From NCBI GenBank assembly GCA_965662745.1, contig CBFIJK010000009.1, positions 11,112 to 75,111 on the forward strand: 64,000 nt of DNA. The letters run 5' to 3'. Below, piece by piece: positions 24,563 through 33,056 of the stretch (the stretch's first letter is position 1; each line of letters opens with the position of its first letter). Below the pieces are notes generated by a model. It searched no databases, had not been told where the DNA came from, and saw only the letters and a list, made by a program, of their open reading frames with translations. The translations under genes and the position numbers were made by a program. The DNA comes from Anianibacter sp965662745 (lineage in GTDB: Bacteria > Pseudomonadota > Alphaproteobacteria > Rhodobacterales > Rhodobacteraceae).

Positions 24563-25816
24563 ATGATGTGGAAAACGCTTTTTGACCGTGCAATCGGCAG
24601 TTTCATCACCGAAGGCACGCTGATCGTCGAACTGCCGGATGGCAGCACATCGGATTACGGCAACGGCACCGGCGATCCGGTCAAGATCACCCTGCATGAC
24701 GACACCCTTCCCAAACGCATCCTGATAAACCCCGATCTGGCTGTGGGCGAGGCCTATATGGAAGGCACCCTGACGATCGAGAACGACAATCTTCACGGGT
24801 TCCTGTCACTGGCCATCCGCAACGCGTCGAAGTCCTATGGGCGGTTCAGTGTCCATACGCTCAGCTACGGGCTGAACACCGCGCTGCGGCGCATCCGGCA
24901 ATACAATCCCATCGGCAAGGCGCAGAAGAACGTGGCGCATCACTATGATCTTTCGGCAGAGCTATATGATCTCTTCCTCGATGCGGACAAACAGTATTCC
25001 TGCGCCTATTTTCGGTCCCCCGATGTGAGCCTTGAGCAGGCGCAGATCGACAAGAAGGCGCATATCGCGGGCAAGCTGCTGATCGAACCGGGGATGAAGA
25101 TCCTCGATATCGGCTGCGGCTGGGGCGGGATGGGCCTGACGCTGGCGCGCGATTACGGCGCACAGGTGCTGGGCGTGACACTGTCGAAGGAACAGCACAA
25201 GATCGCGGTCGAGCGCGCCAAGGCAGAAGGGCTGGAAGACCGCGTGGAATTCCGGCTGACGGACTATCGCAAGGTCGAAGATGAATTCGACCGCGTCGTG
25301 TCGGTCGGTATGTTCGAACATGTCGGCGTGCCGCACTACAACGAATACTTCCGCCATGTGAAACGCCTTCTGAAACCGGATGGCGTTGCCCTCATTCACA
25401 CCATCGGACGCGCCTGCCCGCCGGGATCGACCAGCCCGTGGATCGAGAAATATATCTTCCCCGGCGGCTATATCCCCGCCATGTCCGAGGCGATGACCGC
25501 CGTCGAGAAGGCCGATCTTTATCCCACGGATGTCGAGGTCTGGCGGCTGCACTATGCCGAAACGCTCAAGCATTGGCATGCGCGGTTCATGGACAACATC
25601 GACGAGGCGCGCGCGCTTTATGACGAACGGTTTTGCCGGATGTGGCGCTATTATCTTCTCGCCTGCGAGCTGACGTTCCGGCTGAACCGGCAATGCGTCT
25701 TCCAGTTCCAGCTTGCCCGCGATCAGACCGCCGTGCCGCTGACGCGCGACTACCTTTACCGCGACGATGGGGACCCCGTTTCAATCTCGGGCGGTGTGCG
25801 CGAAGCGGCCGAGTAA
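24563..25816 (+). CDS. cfa: Cyclopropane-fatty-acyl-phospholipid synthase
   Basis: A 417-residue SAM-dependent enzyme that methylenates unsaturated acyl chains of membrane phospholipids. The N-terminal lipid-binding part includes GEAYMEGTLTIENDNLHGF; the catalytic part includes HHYDLSAELYDLFLD, the QYSCAYF cysteine loop, the SAM-binding LDIGCGWGG and SVGMFEHVG. Length is normal. Adjacent ATGs at 24563 and 24566 follow GGGGTGAT; the in-frame upstream start at 24467 adds a poorly conserved stretch. It is divergent from aspS, with a 246-base gap in which I see no clear promoter. Confidence 0.93.
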   Translation: MMWKTLFDRAIGSFITEGTLIVELPDGSTSDYGNGTGDPVKITLHDDTLPKRILINPDLAVGEAYMEGTLTIENDNLHGFLSLAIRNASKSYGRFSVHTLSYGLNTALRRIRQYNPIGKAQKNVAHHYDLSAELYDLFLDADKQYSCAYFRSPDVSLEQAQIDKKAHIAGKLLIEPGMKILDIGCGWGGMGLTLARDYGAQVLGVTLSKEQHKIAVERAKAEGLEDRVEFRLTDYRKVEDEFDRVVSVGMFEHVGVPHYNEYFRHVKRLLKPDGVALIHTIGRACPPGSTSPWIEKYIFPGGYIPAMSEAMTAVEKADLYPTDVEVWRLHYAETLKHWHARFMDNIDEARALYDERFCRMWRYYLLACELTFRLNRQCVFQFQLARDQTAVPLTRDYLYRDDGDPVSISGGVREAAE

Positions 25817-25994
25817 TTCCACGCGGGCGCCGAAGCGCTCTCGCCTTCCCCCACCCGCTGCGCTAGTCAAGCGCATTCATTCTGGCGCAGCCCGGATGCG
25901 CCCCTTGCATGGGGCGTTTCGATGTCTATAACCGCCACAATTTTTGACCGGCCCCTGTCTGGCGGCCGATCGAATCCTGCAAGCGAGGGACTTC

Positions 25995-28900
25995 ATGCCG
26001 AAGCGTAGCGACATCCAGTCGATCATGATCATCGGTGCGGGGCCAATCGTGATCGGCCAAGCCTGCGAGTTCGACTATTCCGGCGCTCAGGCCTGCAAGG
26101 CGCTGCGCGAGGAAGGCTATCGCGTCATCCTCGTCAATTCGAACCCCGCGACGATCATGACCGACCCCGGCCTTGCGGATGCCACCTATATCGAGCCGAT
26201 CACCCCCGAGGTTGTGGCGAAGATCATCGAAAAGGAACGCCCCGACGCGCTTTTGCCGACGATGGGCGGGCAGACCGGTCTGAACACCTCGCTTGCGCTC
26301 GAAGAGATGGGCGTCTTGAAGAAATACGGTGTCGAGATGATCGGCGCCAAGCGCGAGGCCATCGAGATGGCCGAAGACCGCAAGCTGTTCCGCGAGGCGA
26401 TGGACCGGATCGGTCTGGAAAATCCAAAGGCGACTATCGCCGAGACCATGGAAGAATGCGTTGCCGCGCTGGAACATGTCGGCCTGCCCGCGATCATTCG
26501 TCCTGCCTACACGCTGGGCGGCACCGGCGGCGGCGTCGCTTATAACCGTGACGATTATCTGCATATCTGCCGCTCGGGCCTTGATGCTTCGCCGGTCAGC
26601 CAGATCCTGATCGACGAGTCGCTTCTGGGCTGGAAGGAATTCGAGATGGAAGTCGTGCGGGACCGCGCCGACAACGCCATCATCGTCTGCGCGATCGAGA
26701 ACGTCGATCCGATGGGCGTGCATACGGGCGATTCCATCACCGTCGCGCCCGCGCTGACACTGACGGACAAGGAATACCAGATCATGCGCAACGGCTCTAT
26801 CGCCGTCCTGCGCGAGATCGGCGTCGAAACAGGTGGGTCCAACGTGCAATGGGCGATCAACCCCGAAGATGGGCGCATGGTGGTGATCGAGATGAACCCG
26901 CGCGTGTCCCGCTCGTCGGCGCTCGCGTCGAAAGCCACCGGCTTCCCGATCGCCAAGATCGCCGCAAAGCTGGCCGTGGGCTACACGCTCGATGAGTTGG
27001 ACAACGACATCACCGGCGTGACGCCCGCGTCTTTCGAGCCGACCATCGACTATGTCGTCACGAAAATTCCGCGTTTCGCGTTCGAGAAATTCCCGGGCGC
27101 CAAACCGGATCTCACCACCGCGATGAAATCGGTTGGCGAGGCGATGGCCATTGGTCGCACCTTCCACGAGAGCGTGCAAAAGGCGCTCGCCTCCATGGAA
27201 ACGGGGCTGTCCGGCTTTGACGAGATCGCAATCGAAGGCGCCGCCGACACGCCCGAAGGCACAGCCGCGATCCTGCGCGCCCTGTCGCGCCAGACCCCCG
27301 ACCGCTTGCGCGTGATCGCCCAGGCCATGCGCCACGGGCTGGAAGACGATGTCATTCAGGGCGTCACCAAGTTTGATCCGTGGTTCTTGGCCCGCATCCG
27401 CGAGATCATCGAAGCGGAAAACGAGGTGCGCCGCGGCGGCCTTCCCGTGTCCGAGGACGGCCTGCGCCGCCTCAAGATGATGGGCTTCACTGACGCGCGC
27501 CTTGCCAAGCTGACGGGCCGCGACGAAGACCAGGTCCGCCGCGCGCGCCTTAACCTCGGCGTCACCGCTGTCTTCAAGCGCATAGACACCTGCGCTGCCG
27601 AATTCGAGGCGCAGACGCCTTACATGTATTCGACCTACGAGGCCCCGGCGATGGGCGATGTCGAATGCGAAGCGCGTCCCACCAATGCGAAGAAGGTCGT
27701 CATCCTAGGCGGCGGCCCGAACCGGATCGGCCAGGGCATCGAATTCGACTATTGCTGCTGTCACGCCTGTTTCGCGCTGACCGACGCGGGCTATGAGACG
27801 ATCATGGTCAATTGCAACCCAGAGACCGTGTCGACCGACTATGACACCTCGGATCGCCTCTATTTCGAGCCGCTGACCTTTGAACATGTCATGGAAATCC
27901 TGCGGGTCGAGCAGGATAACGGCACGCTGCACGGTGTGATCGTCCAGTTTGGCGGCCAGACCCCGCTGAAGCTCGCCGATGCGCTGCAAGAGGCGGGTAT
28001 CCCGATCCTCGGCACCGCGCCCGACATGATCGATCTGGCCGAAGACCGTGAGCGGTTCCAGCAGATGCTGAACCAAAACGGGCTTCGTCAGCCGCGCAAC
28101 GGGCTCGCGCGCACCGACGCCGAAGCGCGCGCCATCGCGTCCGAAATCGGCTACCCGCTGGTGATCCGTCCGTCCTACGTACTGGGCGGCCGCGCGATGG
28201 AAATCGTGCGCGACGACGCGCATCTCGACCGCTACATCCGCGACGCGGTGAACGTGTCGGGCAAGAACCCCGTCCTCCTCGACAGCTACCTGTCGGGCGC
28301 GGTCGAGGTCGATGTCGATGCGCTTGCCGATGGAACAGATGTCCATGTCGCGGGCGTCATGCAGCACATCGAAGAGGCGGGCGTGCATTCAGGTGACAGC
28401 GCCTGTTCGCTGCCGCCCTACTCGCTCAGCCCCGAGATCGTCGAAGAGCTGAAGCGCCAAACCAAGGTCATGGCCCAAGCGCTGAATGTCGTCGGGCTGA
28501 TGAACGTGCAATTCGCAATCAAGGGCGGCGAGATCTACGTGCTCGAGGTCAACCCCCGCGCCTCGCGCACCGTGCCATTTGTCGCCAAGGCCACCGATAG
28601 CGCCATCGCGTCCATTGCCGCGCGGCTGATGGCGGGCGAAAAGCTGGCCAGCTTCCCGCTCCGCGCGCCTTATGAAAAAGACGCCGGGATCGATTCCGAA
28701 ATTCCCATGGCCGACCCGATGACCCTCGCCGATCCCGACATGCCCTGGTTTTCGGTAAAAGAAGCCGTTCTGCCCTTCGCGCGCTTTCCCGGCGTTGACA
28801 CGCTGCTCGGCCCGGAAATGCGCTCGACGGGCGAAGTCATGGGCTGGGATCGGTCCTTCCCGCGCGCCTTCCTCAAGGCGCAGCTGGGCGCCGGGATCGA

Positions 28901-29300
28901 CCTGCCGACCGAAGGCACGGTCTTCATCTCGATCCGCGATACCGACAAGAGCCCCGAGATGATCGAGACGGCAAAAGCCCTCATCGACATGGGCCTGACG
29001 ATCCTCGCCACCCGCGGAACGGGCGCTTATTTCAAGGAAAACGGCATCGCGGCGGAAACGGTGAACAAGGTCTACGAAGGCCGCCCGAACATCGTCGATC
29101 GCATGAAGGACGGAGAGATCTGCCTTGTGATGAACACCACCGAAGGTGCGCAGGCAATCGAGGACAGTCGCGAGATCCGCTCGGTCGCGCTTTACGACAA
29201 GATCCCCTACTACACGACCGCCGCCGCCAGCCACGCTGCCGTCCAGGCCATGCTGTCGCGCCGCGAAGGCGCGTTCGAGGTGCGCAGCCTGCAAGGCTGA
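25995..29300 (+). CDS. carB: Carbamoyl-phosphate synthase large subunit
   Basis: The 1101-residue synthetase subunit makes carbamoyl phosphate from glutamine-derived ammonia, bicarbonate and 2 ATP for pyrimidine and arginine synthesis, feeding ArgF encoded at the left edge. The two homologous halves are clear: the first begins IMIIGAGPIVIGQACEFDYS with ATP-grasp GGTGGGVAYN, and the second begins VVILGGGPNRIGQGIEFDY with SYVLGGRAMEIV. A methylglyoxal-synthase-like allosteric domain (VFISIRDTDKSPEMIE) closes it. carA is not adjacent, which is common in this group. The ATG at 25995 follows GAGGGACTTC. A strong terminator lies 8 bases after the stop. Confidence 0.97.
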   Translation: MPKRSDIQSIMIIGAGPIVIGQACEFDYSGAQACKALREEGYRVILVNSNPATIMTDPGLADATYIEPITPEVVAKIIEKERPDALLPTMGGQTGLNTSLALEEMGVLKKYGVEMIGAKREAIEMAEDRKLFREAMDRIGLENPKATIAETMEECVAALEHVGLPAIIRPAYTLGGTGGGVAYNRDDYLHICRSGLDASPVSQILIDESLLGWKEFEMEVVRDRADNAIIVCAIENVDPMGVHTGDSITVAPALTLTDKEYQIMRNGSIAVLREIGVETGGSNVQWAINPEDGRMVVIEMNPRVSRSSALASKATGFPIAKIAAKLAVGYTLDELDNDITGVTPASFEPTIDYVVTKIPRFAFEKFPGAKPDLTTAMKSVGEAMAIGRTFHESVQKALASMETGLSGFDEIAIEGAADTPEGTAAILRALSRQTPDRLRVIAQAMRHGLEDDVIQGVTKFDPWFLARIREIIEAENEVRRGGLPVSEDGLRRLKMMGFTDARLAKLTGRDEDQVRRARLNLGVTAVFKRIDTCAAEFEAQTPYMYSTYEAPAMGDVECEARPTNAKKVVILGGGPNRIGQGIEFDYCCCHACFALTDAGYETIMVNCNPETVSTDYDTSDRLYFEPLTFEHVMEILRVEQDNGTLHGVIVQFGGQTPLKLADALQEAGIPILGTAPDMIDLAEDRERFQQMLNQNGLRQPRNGLARTDAEARAIASEIGYPLVIRPSYVLGGRAMEIVRDDAHLDRYIRDAVNVSGKNPVLLDSYLSGAVEVDVDALADGTDVHVAGVMQHIEEAGVHSGDSACSLPPYSLSPEIVEELKRQTKVMAQALNVVGLMNVQFAIKGGEIYVLEVNPRASRTVPFVAKATDSAIASIAARLMAGEKLASFPLRAPYEKDAGIDSEIPMADPMTLADPDMPWFSVKEAVLPFARFPGVDTLLGPEMRSTGEVMGWDRSFPRAFLKAQLGAGIDLPTEGTVFISIRDTDKSPEMIETAKALIDMGLTILATRGTGAYFKENGIAAETVNKVYEGRPNIVDRMKDGEICLVMNTTEGAQAIEDSREIRSVALYDKIPYYTTAAASHAAVQAMLSRREGAFEVRSLQG

Positions 29301-29307
29301 GACGAAA

Positions 29308-29341
29308 AAGGGCGCCTTTCGAGAAAGCGCCCTTCCTTCTT
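29308..29341 (+). terminator. Rho-independent terminator of carB
   Basis: AAGGGCGCCTTTC pairs with GAAAGCGCCCTT, a 12-bp stem with one bulged base and a very small loop, starting 8 bases after the carB stop. TCCTTCTTT-like pyrimidine-rich sequence follows. Position and structure fit intrinsic termination. Confidence 0.8.
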
Positions 29342-29366
29342 TGGTGTCAGAAATATCCCGAGGGTT

Positions 29367-29410
29367 TGGGGGCAGCGCCCCCATGCGCCGCAAGGGGGCT
29401 CGATGCCCCC
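29367..29410. repeat. Pair of GC-rich hairpins, REP-like extragenic element
   Basis: Two perfect hairpins lie in tandem: TGGGGGC-AGC-GCCCCCA (29367-29383) and GGGGGC-TCGAT-GCCCCC (29394-29410). They occupy the convergent gap between carB and the hemerythrin gene, after the carB terminator. The leading CCCGAGGGTTTGGGGGC looks like a repeated extragenic palindrome that I associate with this family, but it occurs only once in this window, so repeat status cannot be shown here. Confidence 0.5.
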
Positions 29411-29432
29411 GCGCGGCGCGCATCGAACGCGG

Positions 29433-29909
29433 TCAATCCTCCAGCGAATCCTCAGCCTTTTCGTCCACGATCTCGCGCTCACGCGATTTGCGCGTCTCGA
29501 AGTCTTCGCCGTATTTCTGCCATTCGGACTTGTCGACCACCTCGCGCGCGCGGGTGAAGACCTCACCCTCTTCCTCGTTCATGTGATGCTCGTAATCGTG
29601 CTTGAGCGTCTTGAACTTCGTCAGCCATGCAGGAGAAGACATGTCCATCTCGTTCAACTCTTCCATCAGATCGTCCATCTGCTGGTGCTCATGAACCGAA
29701 TGGCGCGCGGCGTCCTGGCCCCATTCCTGGGACATCAGCTTGGAATAGAATGTCTCTTCCTCGGCCGCGGCGTGGGATTTCACGTCGTAGTAGAAATTCT
29801 GCCAGGCGATATTGCGGTCCTTGGTATCACCAGAGGTGTCGGCGATACGCTCCAGAAGGTCGCGATGCTTGTCGTGGTCGCCTTTGATGATCTCGAAAAT
29901 GTCGGGCAT
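29433..29909 (-). CDS. Hemerythrin domain-containing protein
   Basis: A 158-residue four-helix-bundle protein of the HHE/hemerythrin family, which binds a di-iron centre. Candidate ligands are the helix-borne residues in IIKGDHDKHRDLLERI, SHAAAEEETFY, HSVHEHQQMDDL and KHDYEHHMNEEEGEVF. A charged C-terminal tail rich in Glu and Lys follows. Such proteins sense oxygen or nitrosative stress, or store iron; no fused signalling domain is present. The ATG at 29909 follows GGAGGATACCCC. Confidence 0.9.
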   Translation of the reverse strand: MPDIFEIIKGDHDKHRDLLERIADTSGDTKDRNIAWQNFYYDVKSHAAAEEETFYSKLMSQEWGQDAARHSVHEHQQMDDLMEELNEMDMSSPAWLTKFKTLKHDYEHHMNEEEGEVFTRAREVVDKSEWQKYGEDFETRKSREREIVDEKAEDSLED

Positions 29910-29989
29910 GGGGTATCCTCCGAAGCCGTGTGTTTGGGTCAGAACGACCCCCGGCCCCTTCGGGTTCCCCGTACGGCCCTACTGCCGCC

Positions 29990-30796
29990 CTACTCGGGCA
30001 TGCGGAAGGTCAGCGACGCCCACAGCGTTTCCCAGGCCGCGTCATCCTCGCCCGCCGGGTCAAGCTCCCGCATGACGACGCTGTCGACGAGGTACTCGTG
30101 CCCTGCCTCGACCGGCACATTCAGCCGACCTTCGTCATCCGTGCGGTAGCGCGTGATCGACACCGTTCCGTCGGGCGCACGGTCGAAGACCTCGACCTGC
30201 TCATCGGCGCGAACATTGCCATCATAGAACACCTGCACCGGCATTTCGGAAATCTCGGACGCATAGGGGTTCGCGCCCGCCACGATCTCGACGATCATGC
30301 CGACGCGCCGGTCCGCGCCTTCAGGCATGCCGACACCGATCAGAGATTTGCCGTAGCGGCTGTAGGTCTCGCGGACATTGTCCTTGGACAGCCCCCGCTC
30401 GATATGCCGTTCCGCCGCCCAGTCGGCGTCCTTGTGGTCGAGAAAGCTCAGGAACGTCTCCCAGTCCTTGTACTTCAGCGCGGTATCCGCCGTCGCATGC
30501 ACCACCGTCCACAGCCCATCCTGCGGGACCTCTTGCGTCAGCGCGGGGCGGTCCCCGATCCGGCCTGTCGCCTCGATCACCGTGTCGCCCTGGACCAGAT
30601 CGAACCGGCGAATATTGCGCGGGATGAAGGCATAGCTTGGCCCGTCGAAATCCTGGCCGACGCGGATCGCGGCCACGATGGGCGCGCCGCTTTCGACCTG
30701 GTAGGCATCCGGAGAAATCCAGAACTCATGGGCAGTTGACGGCAGCGCGCTAGCTGCCAAAAGAAGAATTGCGGCAAGGGTGGAGTAAAGGCGCAT
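29990..30796 (-). CDS. DUF4198 domain-containing periplasmic protein
   Basis: A 268-residue secreted protein. The signal peptide MRLYSTLAAILLLAASALPS ends before TAHEFWISPDAYQV, a start that places a histidine at the mature N-terminus, as in the DUF4198/NikK-like family. The C-terminal half is immunoglobulin-like (FDRAPDGTVSITRYRTDDEGR). Family members accompany nickel or cobalt uptake systems and may bind the metal through the N-terminal His. The neighbour is a HupE/UreJ-type permease transcribed divergently, which supports a metal role. Its start codon overlaps that of the neighbour on the opposite strand. Cargo specificity is inference. Confidence 0.82.
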   Translation of the reverse strand: MRLYSTLAAILLLAASALPSTAHEFWISPDAYQVESGAPIVAAIRVGQDFDGPSYAFIPRNIRRFDLVQGDTVIEATGRIGDRPALTQEVPQDGLWTVVHATADTALKYKDWETFLSFLDHKDADWAAERHIERGLSKDNVRETYSRYGKSLIGVGMPEGADRRVGMIVEIVAGANPYASEISEMPVQVFYDGNVRADEQVEVFDRAPDGTVSITRYRTDDEGRLNVPVEAGHEYLVDSVVMRELDPAGEDDAAWETLWASLTFRMPE

Positions 30797-31964
30797 GGTG
30801 TCGGTCCGATCAATCAGGCTTTTGGCAAAGCTGGCACCCCGTGCCCTGCTGTCAAGCATACTGCTGTGCCTCGCCCTCACGATCGCGGCACCCAGCAGCG
30901 CGCATGAGGTCCGCCCCGCAGTGGCCGATGTGACCGTCAGCCCGGATGTTGCGACATTCGACGTTGTTCTGGCCATCGAAGCCCTTGTCGCCGGAATCGA
31001 TCTTGAAGGCTTGTCCGACACCGACGAGTCCCCTCAAAGCGTGGAATACGACCGGCTGCGCCAGCTTGGCCCCGACGCCCTGCGCGCAGAGTTTGACGCC
31101 GCCTGGCCCGAGATCAGAGACGGTTTCGTCTTCGACGTGGATGGAACCCGCGTCACCCCAGAAATCGCCAATGTCGAAATCCCCGAAGTCGGCAATGTCG
31201 AGTTGCCCCGCGACAGCCTGCTGTCTCTGACCGCGCCGTTGCCGCCGGGGGACGCCCCTGTTCAAGTCGGCTGGACCGCCGAATACGGACCCCTGGTCGT
31301 GCGCCAGATCGGCGCAGCAGAGGATGAGGGCTATTCCGGCTACCTGACCAATGGCGCGCTGTCCGATCCGTTGCCGCGTACCGGGACGGCAGAGGTCGGC
31401 GCGCTGGCCGCCTTCGGCCAGTATATCGTCATCGGGTTCGAACACATCATCCCGAAGGGCCTTGATCACATCCTCTTCGTGCTGGGGCTGTTCTTCTTCT
31501 CGCTGAAGATGCGCCCGCTTCTCTATCAGGTCACCGCCTTCACTCTTGCGCATACGGTCACGCTGGCAATGGCGACGCTTGGGCTTGTCACCGTGTCGCC
31601 CGCCATCGTCGAACCGCTCATCGCGGCGTCCATCGTCTATGTCGCCGTCGAGAACATTTTTTCCAGGCGCATGCATTGGTGGCGCATCGCGATCGTCTTC
31701 GGCTTTGGCCTGCTGCATGGGCTGGGCTTTGCATCGGTCCTTGGCGATATCGGCCTGAACCCGGCGCAGTTCATCAGCGGTCTGATCGCGTTCAATATAG
31801 GGGTCGAACTTGGACAACTGACGGTCATCCTGATCGCGTGGTTCGCGCTGGGCTACTGGTTTGGCGACAAGCCGTGGTGGCGCGCGCGCATCGCGATCCC
31901 GGCATCTGTGCTGATCGCGGCCATCGCGGCCTATTGGGTGGTGGAACGGACCATTCTGGCTTGA
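30795..31964 (+). CDS. HupE/UreJ family protein
   Basis: A 389-residue protein with a signal peptide (about residues 1-36, ending SSAHE), a soluble periplasmic part of about 170 residues, and a C-terminal membrane domain with about six segments. That membrane domain carries GFEHIIPKGLDHILFVLGLF and TAFTLAHTVTLAMATLG, the histidine-bearing motifs of the HupE/UreJ_2 family of nickel/cobalt permeases. It is divergent from the DUF4198 gene, and the two start codons share CATG at 30794-30797. Ribosome-binding candidate is GGAGTAAAGG. Substrate specificity (Ni or Co) is not resolved. Confidence 0.85.
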   Translation: MVSVRSIRLLAKLAPRALLSSILLCLALTIAAPSSAHEVRPAVADVTVSPDVATFDVVLAIEALVAGIDLEGLSDTDESPQSVEYDRLRQLGPDALRAEFDAAWPEIRDGFVFDVDGTRVTPEIANVEIPEVGNVELPRDSLLSLTAPLPPGDAPVQVGWTAEYGPLVVRQIGAAEDEGYSGYLTNGALSDPLPRTGTAEVGALAAFGQYIVIGFEHIIPKGLDHILFVLGLFFFSLKMRPLLYQVTAFTLAHTVTLAMATLGLVTVSPAIVEPLIAASIVYVAVENIFSRRMHWWRIAIVFGFGLLHGLGFASVLGDIGLNPAQFISGLIAFNIGVELGQLTVILIAWFALGYWFGDKPWWRARIAIPASVLIAAIAAYWVVERTILA

Positions 31965-31975
31965 TCCCGCGCGCC

Positions 31976-31996
31976 GGGGCCGGTCTAACCGGCCCC
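31976..31996 (+). other. Perfect 9-bp hairpin between the HupE-like gene and tdk
   Basis: GGGGCCGGT-CTA-ACCGGCCCC is a perfect stem with a 3-base loop, 11 bases after the HupE stop and just before the AGGAGG of tdk. It lacks a T-run, so it may act as a Rho-dependent pause, mRNA stabiliser or translational control element and not a simple terminator. Confidence 0.55.
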
Positions 31997-32018
31997 GAAC
32001 AGCGCAGGAGGCGGGCCC

Positions 32019-32621
32019 TTGGCAAAGCTCTATTTCCACTACTCGACGATGAACGCGGGCAAATCGACCCTGCTCTTGCAAGCCGCCTACAACTACCGTG
32101 AAAGGGGCATGACGCCCTATCTCATCACCGCGCAGCTTGATGATCGTGCAGGCTTTGGCCGGATCGCATCACGTATCGGGATCGACGCCGAGGCCGATAC
32201 CTTCGCGCCGGACGAGGACATGTTCGCCAAGCTGGAAGCGCGGCGGGCCGAGGGGCCGGTCGCTTGCGTGTTCATCGACGAATCCCAGTTCCTCAGCCAT
32301 ACGCAGGTCTGGCAGCTTGCACGCGCGGTCGACGATCTGAACGTCCCGATCATGTGCTACGGGCTGCGCACCGATTTTCAGGGCAACCTCTTTCCCGGAT
32401 CATCCGCGCTTCTGGCGCTGGCAGACGAGATGCGCGAGGCGCGCACGATCTGTTATTGCGGGAAGAAGGCGACGATGGTCGTGCGCAAGGATGCCGGTGG
32501 GCGCGCGCTGATCGGCGGCGCGCAGGTGCAGGTCGGTGGAAACGAAACCTATGTCGCACTCTGCCGCCGTCACTGGCGCGAGGAAACGGGCGACGAGGCG
32601 CCCTATCCGTCCTCAGTATAG
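32019..32621 (+). CDS. tdk: Thymidine kinase
   Basis: A 200-residue class II (human TK1-like) thymidine kinase that phosphorylates thymidine for dTTP salvage. The P-loop is STMNAGKST (residues 9-17), the catalytic segment is FIDESQF, the lasso region follows GLRTDFQGNLFPGS, and a structural zinc is expected from CYCGKKA and the C-terminal CRRHW. The start is TTG at 32019, well supported by GCAGGAGG at correct spacing and by the conserved MAKLYFHYSTMNAGKS N-terminus. Its 3' end overlaps the convergent tRNA-binding gene by 9 bases. Confidence 0.95.
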   Translation: MAKLYFHYSTMNAGKSTLLLQAAYNYRERGMTPYLITAQLDDRAGFGRIASRIGIDAEADTFAPDEDMFAKLEARRAEGPVACVFIDESQFLSHTQVWQLARAVDDLNVPIMCYGLRTDFQGNLFPGSSALLALADEMREARTICYCGKKATMVVRKDAGGRALIGGAQVQVGGNETYVALCRRHWREETGDEAPYPSSV

Positions 32622-32951
32622 CCGCGCGCCCAAGGGCACATCGCGTTCCGGCGTCATCAGGACAACTTCGCCCGCGGCGTCCGGCACGCCCAGCACGAGG
32701 ATTTCCGACATGAACGGCCCGATCTGGCGCGGCGCGAAATTGACGACCGCGATCACCATGCGGCCCGGCAATTCCTCCAGCGTGTAGTTCGCCGTGATCT
32801 GGGCAGAGCTTTTCTTGACCCCGAATTCGGGCCCGAGATCGACCCACAGCTTGAACGCAGGCTTGCGCGCTTCGGGGAAGGGTTCGGCCTTTTCGATCCG
32901 CCCGGCGCGGATATCGACGGCCATGAACGCCTCGAACGGGATCTCGGTCAT
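32613..32951 (-). CDS. CsaA-like tRNA-binding domain protein
   Basis: A 112-residue single-domain OB-fold protein of the tRNA-binding (CsaA/YtpR/EMAP-II) type. The sequence FMAVDIRAGRIEKAEPFPEARKP, KSSAQITANYTLEELPGR and VVNFAPRQIGPFMSEILVLG matches CsaA, a dimeric protein with chaperone-like and tRNA-binding activity. The ATG at 32951 follows AAGGAAAGCTGA. It converges on tdk with a 9-base overlap. Confidence 0.9.
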   Translation of the reverse strand: MTEIPFEAFMAVDIRAGRIEKAEPFPEARKPAFKLWVDLGPEFGVKKSSAQITANYTLEELPGRMVIAVVNFAPRQIGPFMSEILVLGVPDAAGEVVLMTPERDVPLGARLY

Positions 32952-32997
32952 TCAGCTTTCCTTAAATATATTGCTCAAAACTGTAATCTCGCCTAAC

Positions 32998-33017
32998 TTA
33001 TCCACAAGTGGGGATAA
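32998..33017. promoter_or_regulatory. DnaA-box-like inverted pair
   Basis: TTATCCACAAGTGGGGATAA contains a perfect DnaA box consensus (TTATCCACA, 32998-33006) followed at once by an inverted near-copy (GTGGGGATAA). The 20-base unit is palindromic at 8 of 10 positions. It lies in an unusually AT-rich 105-base gap, 40 bases before the start of the glycosyltransferase-like gene and just upstream of the divergent CsaA-like gene. DnaA-dependent control of either promoter is possible; function is not shown. Confidence 0.45.
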
Positions 33018-33056
33018 ACCCGCATCAGGCAAGAACGAGATTTGAGGAGCAGTCCC

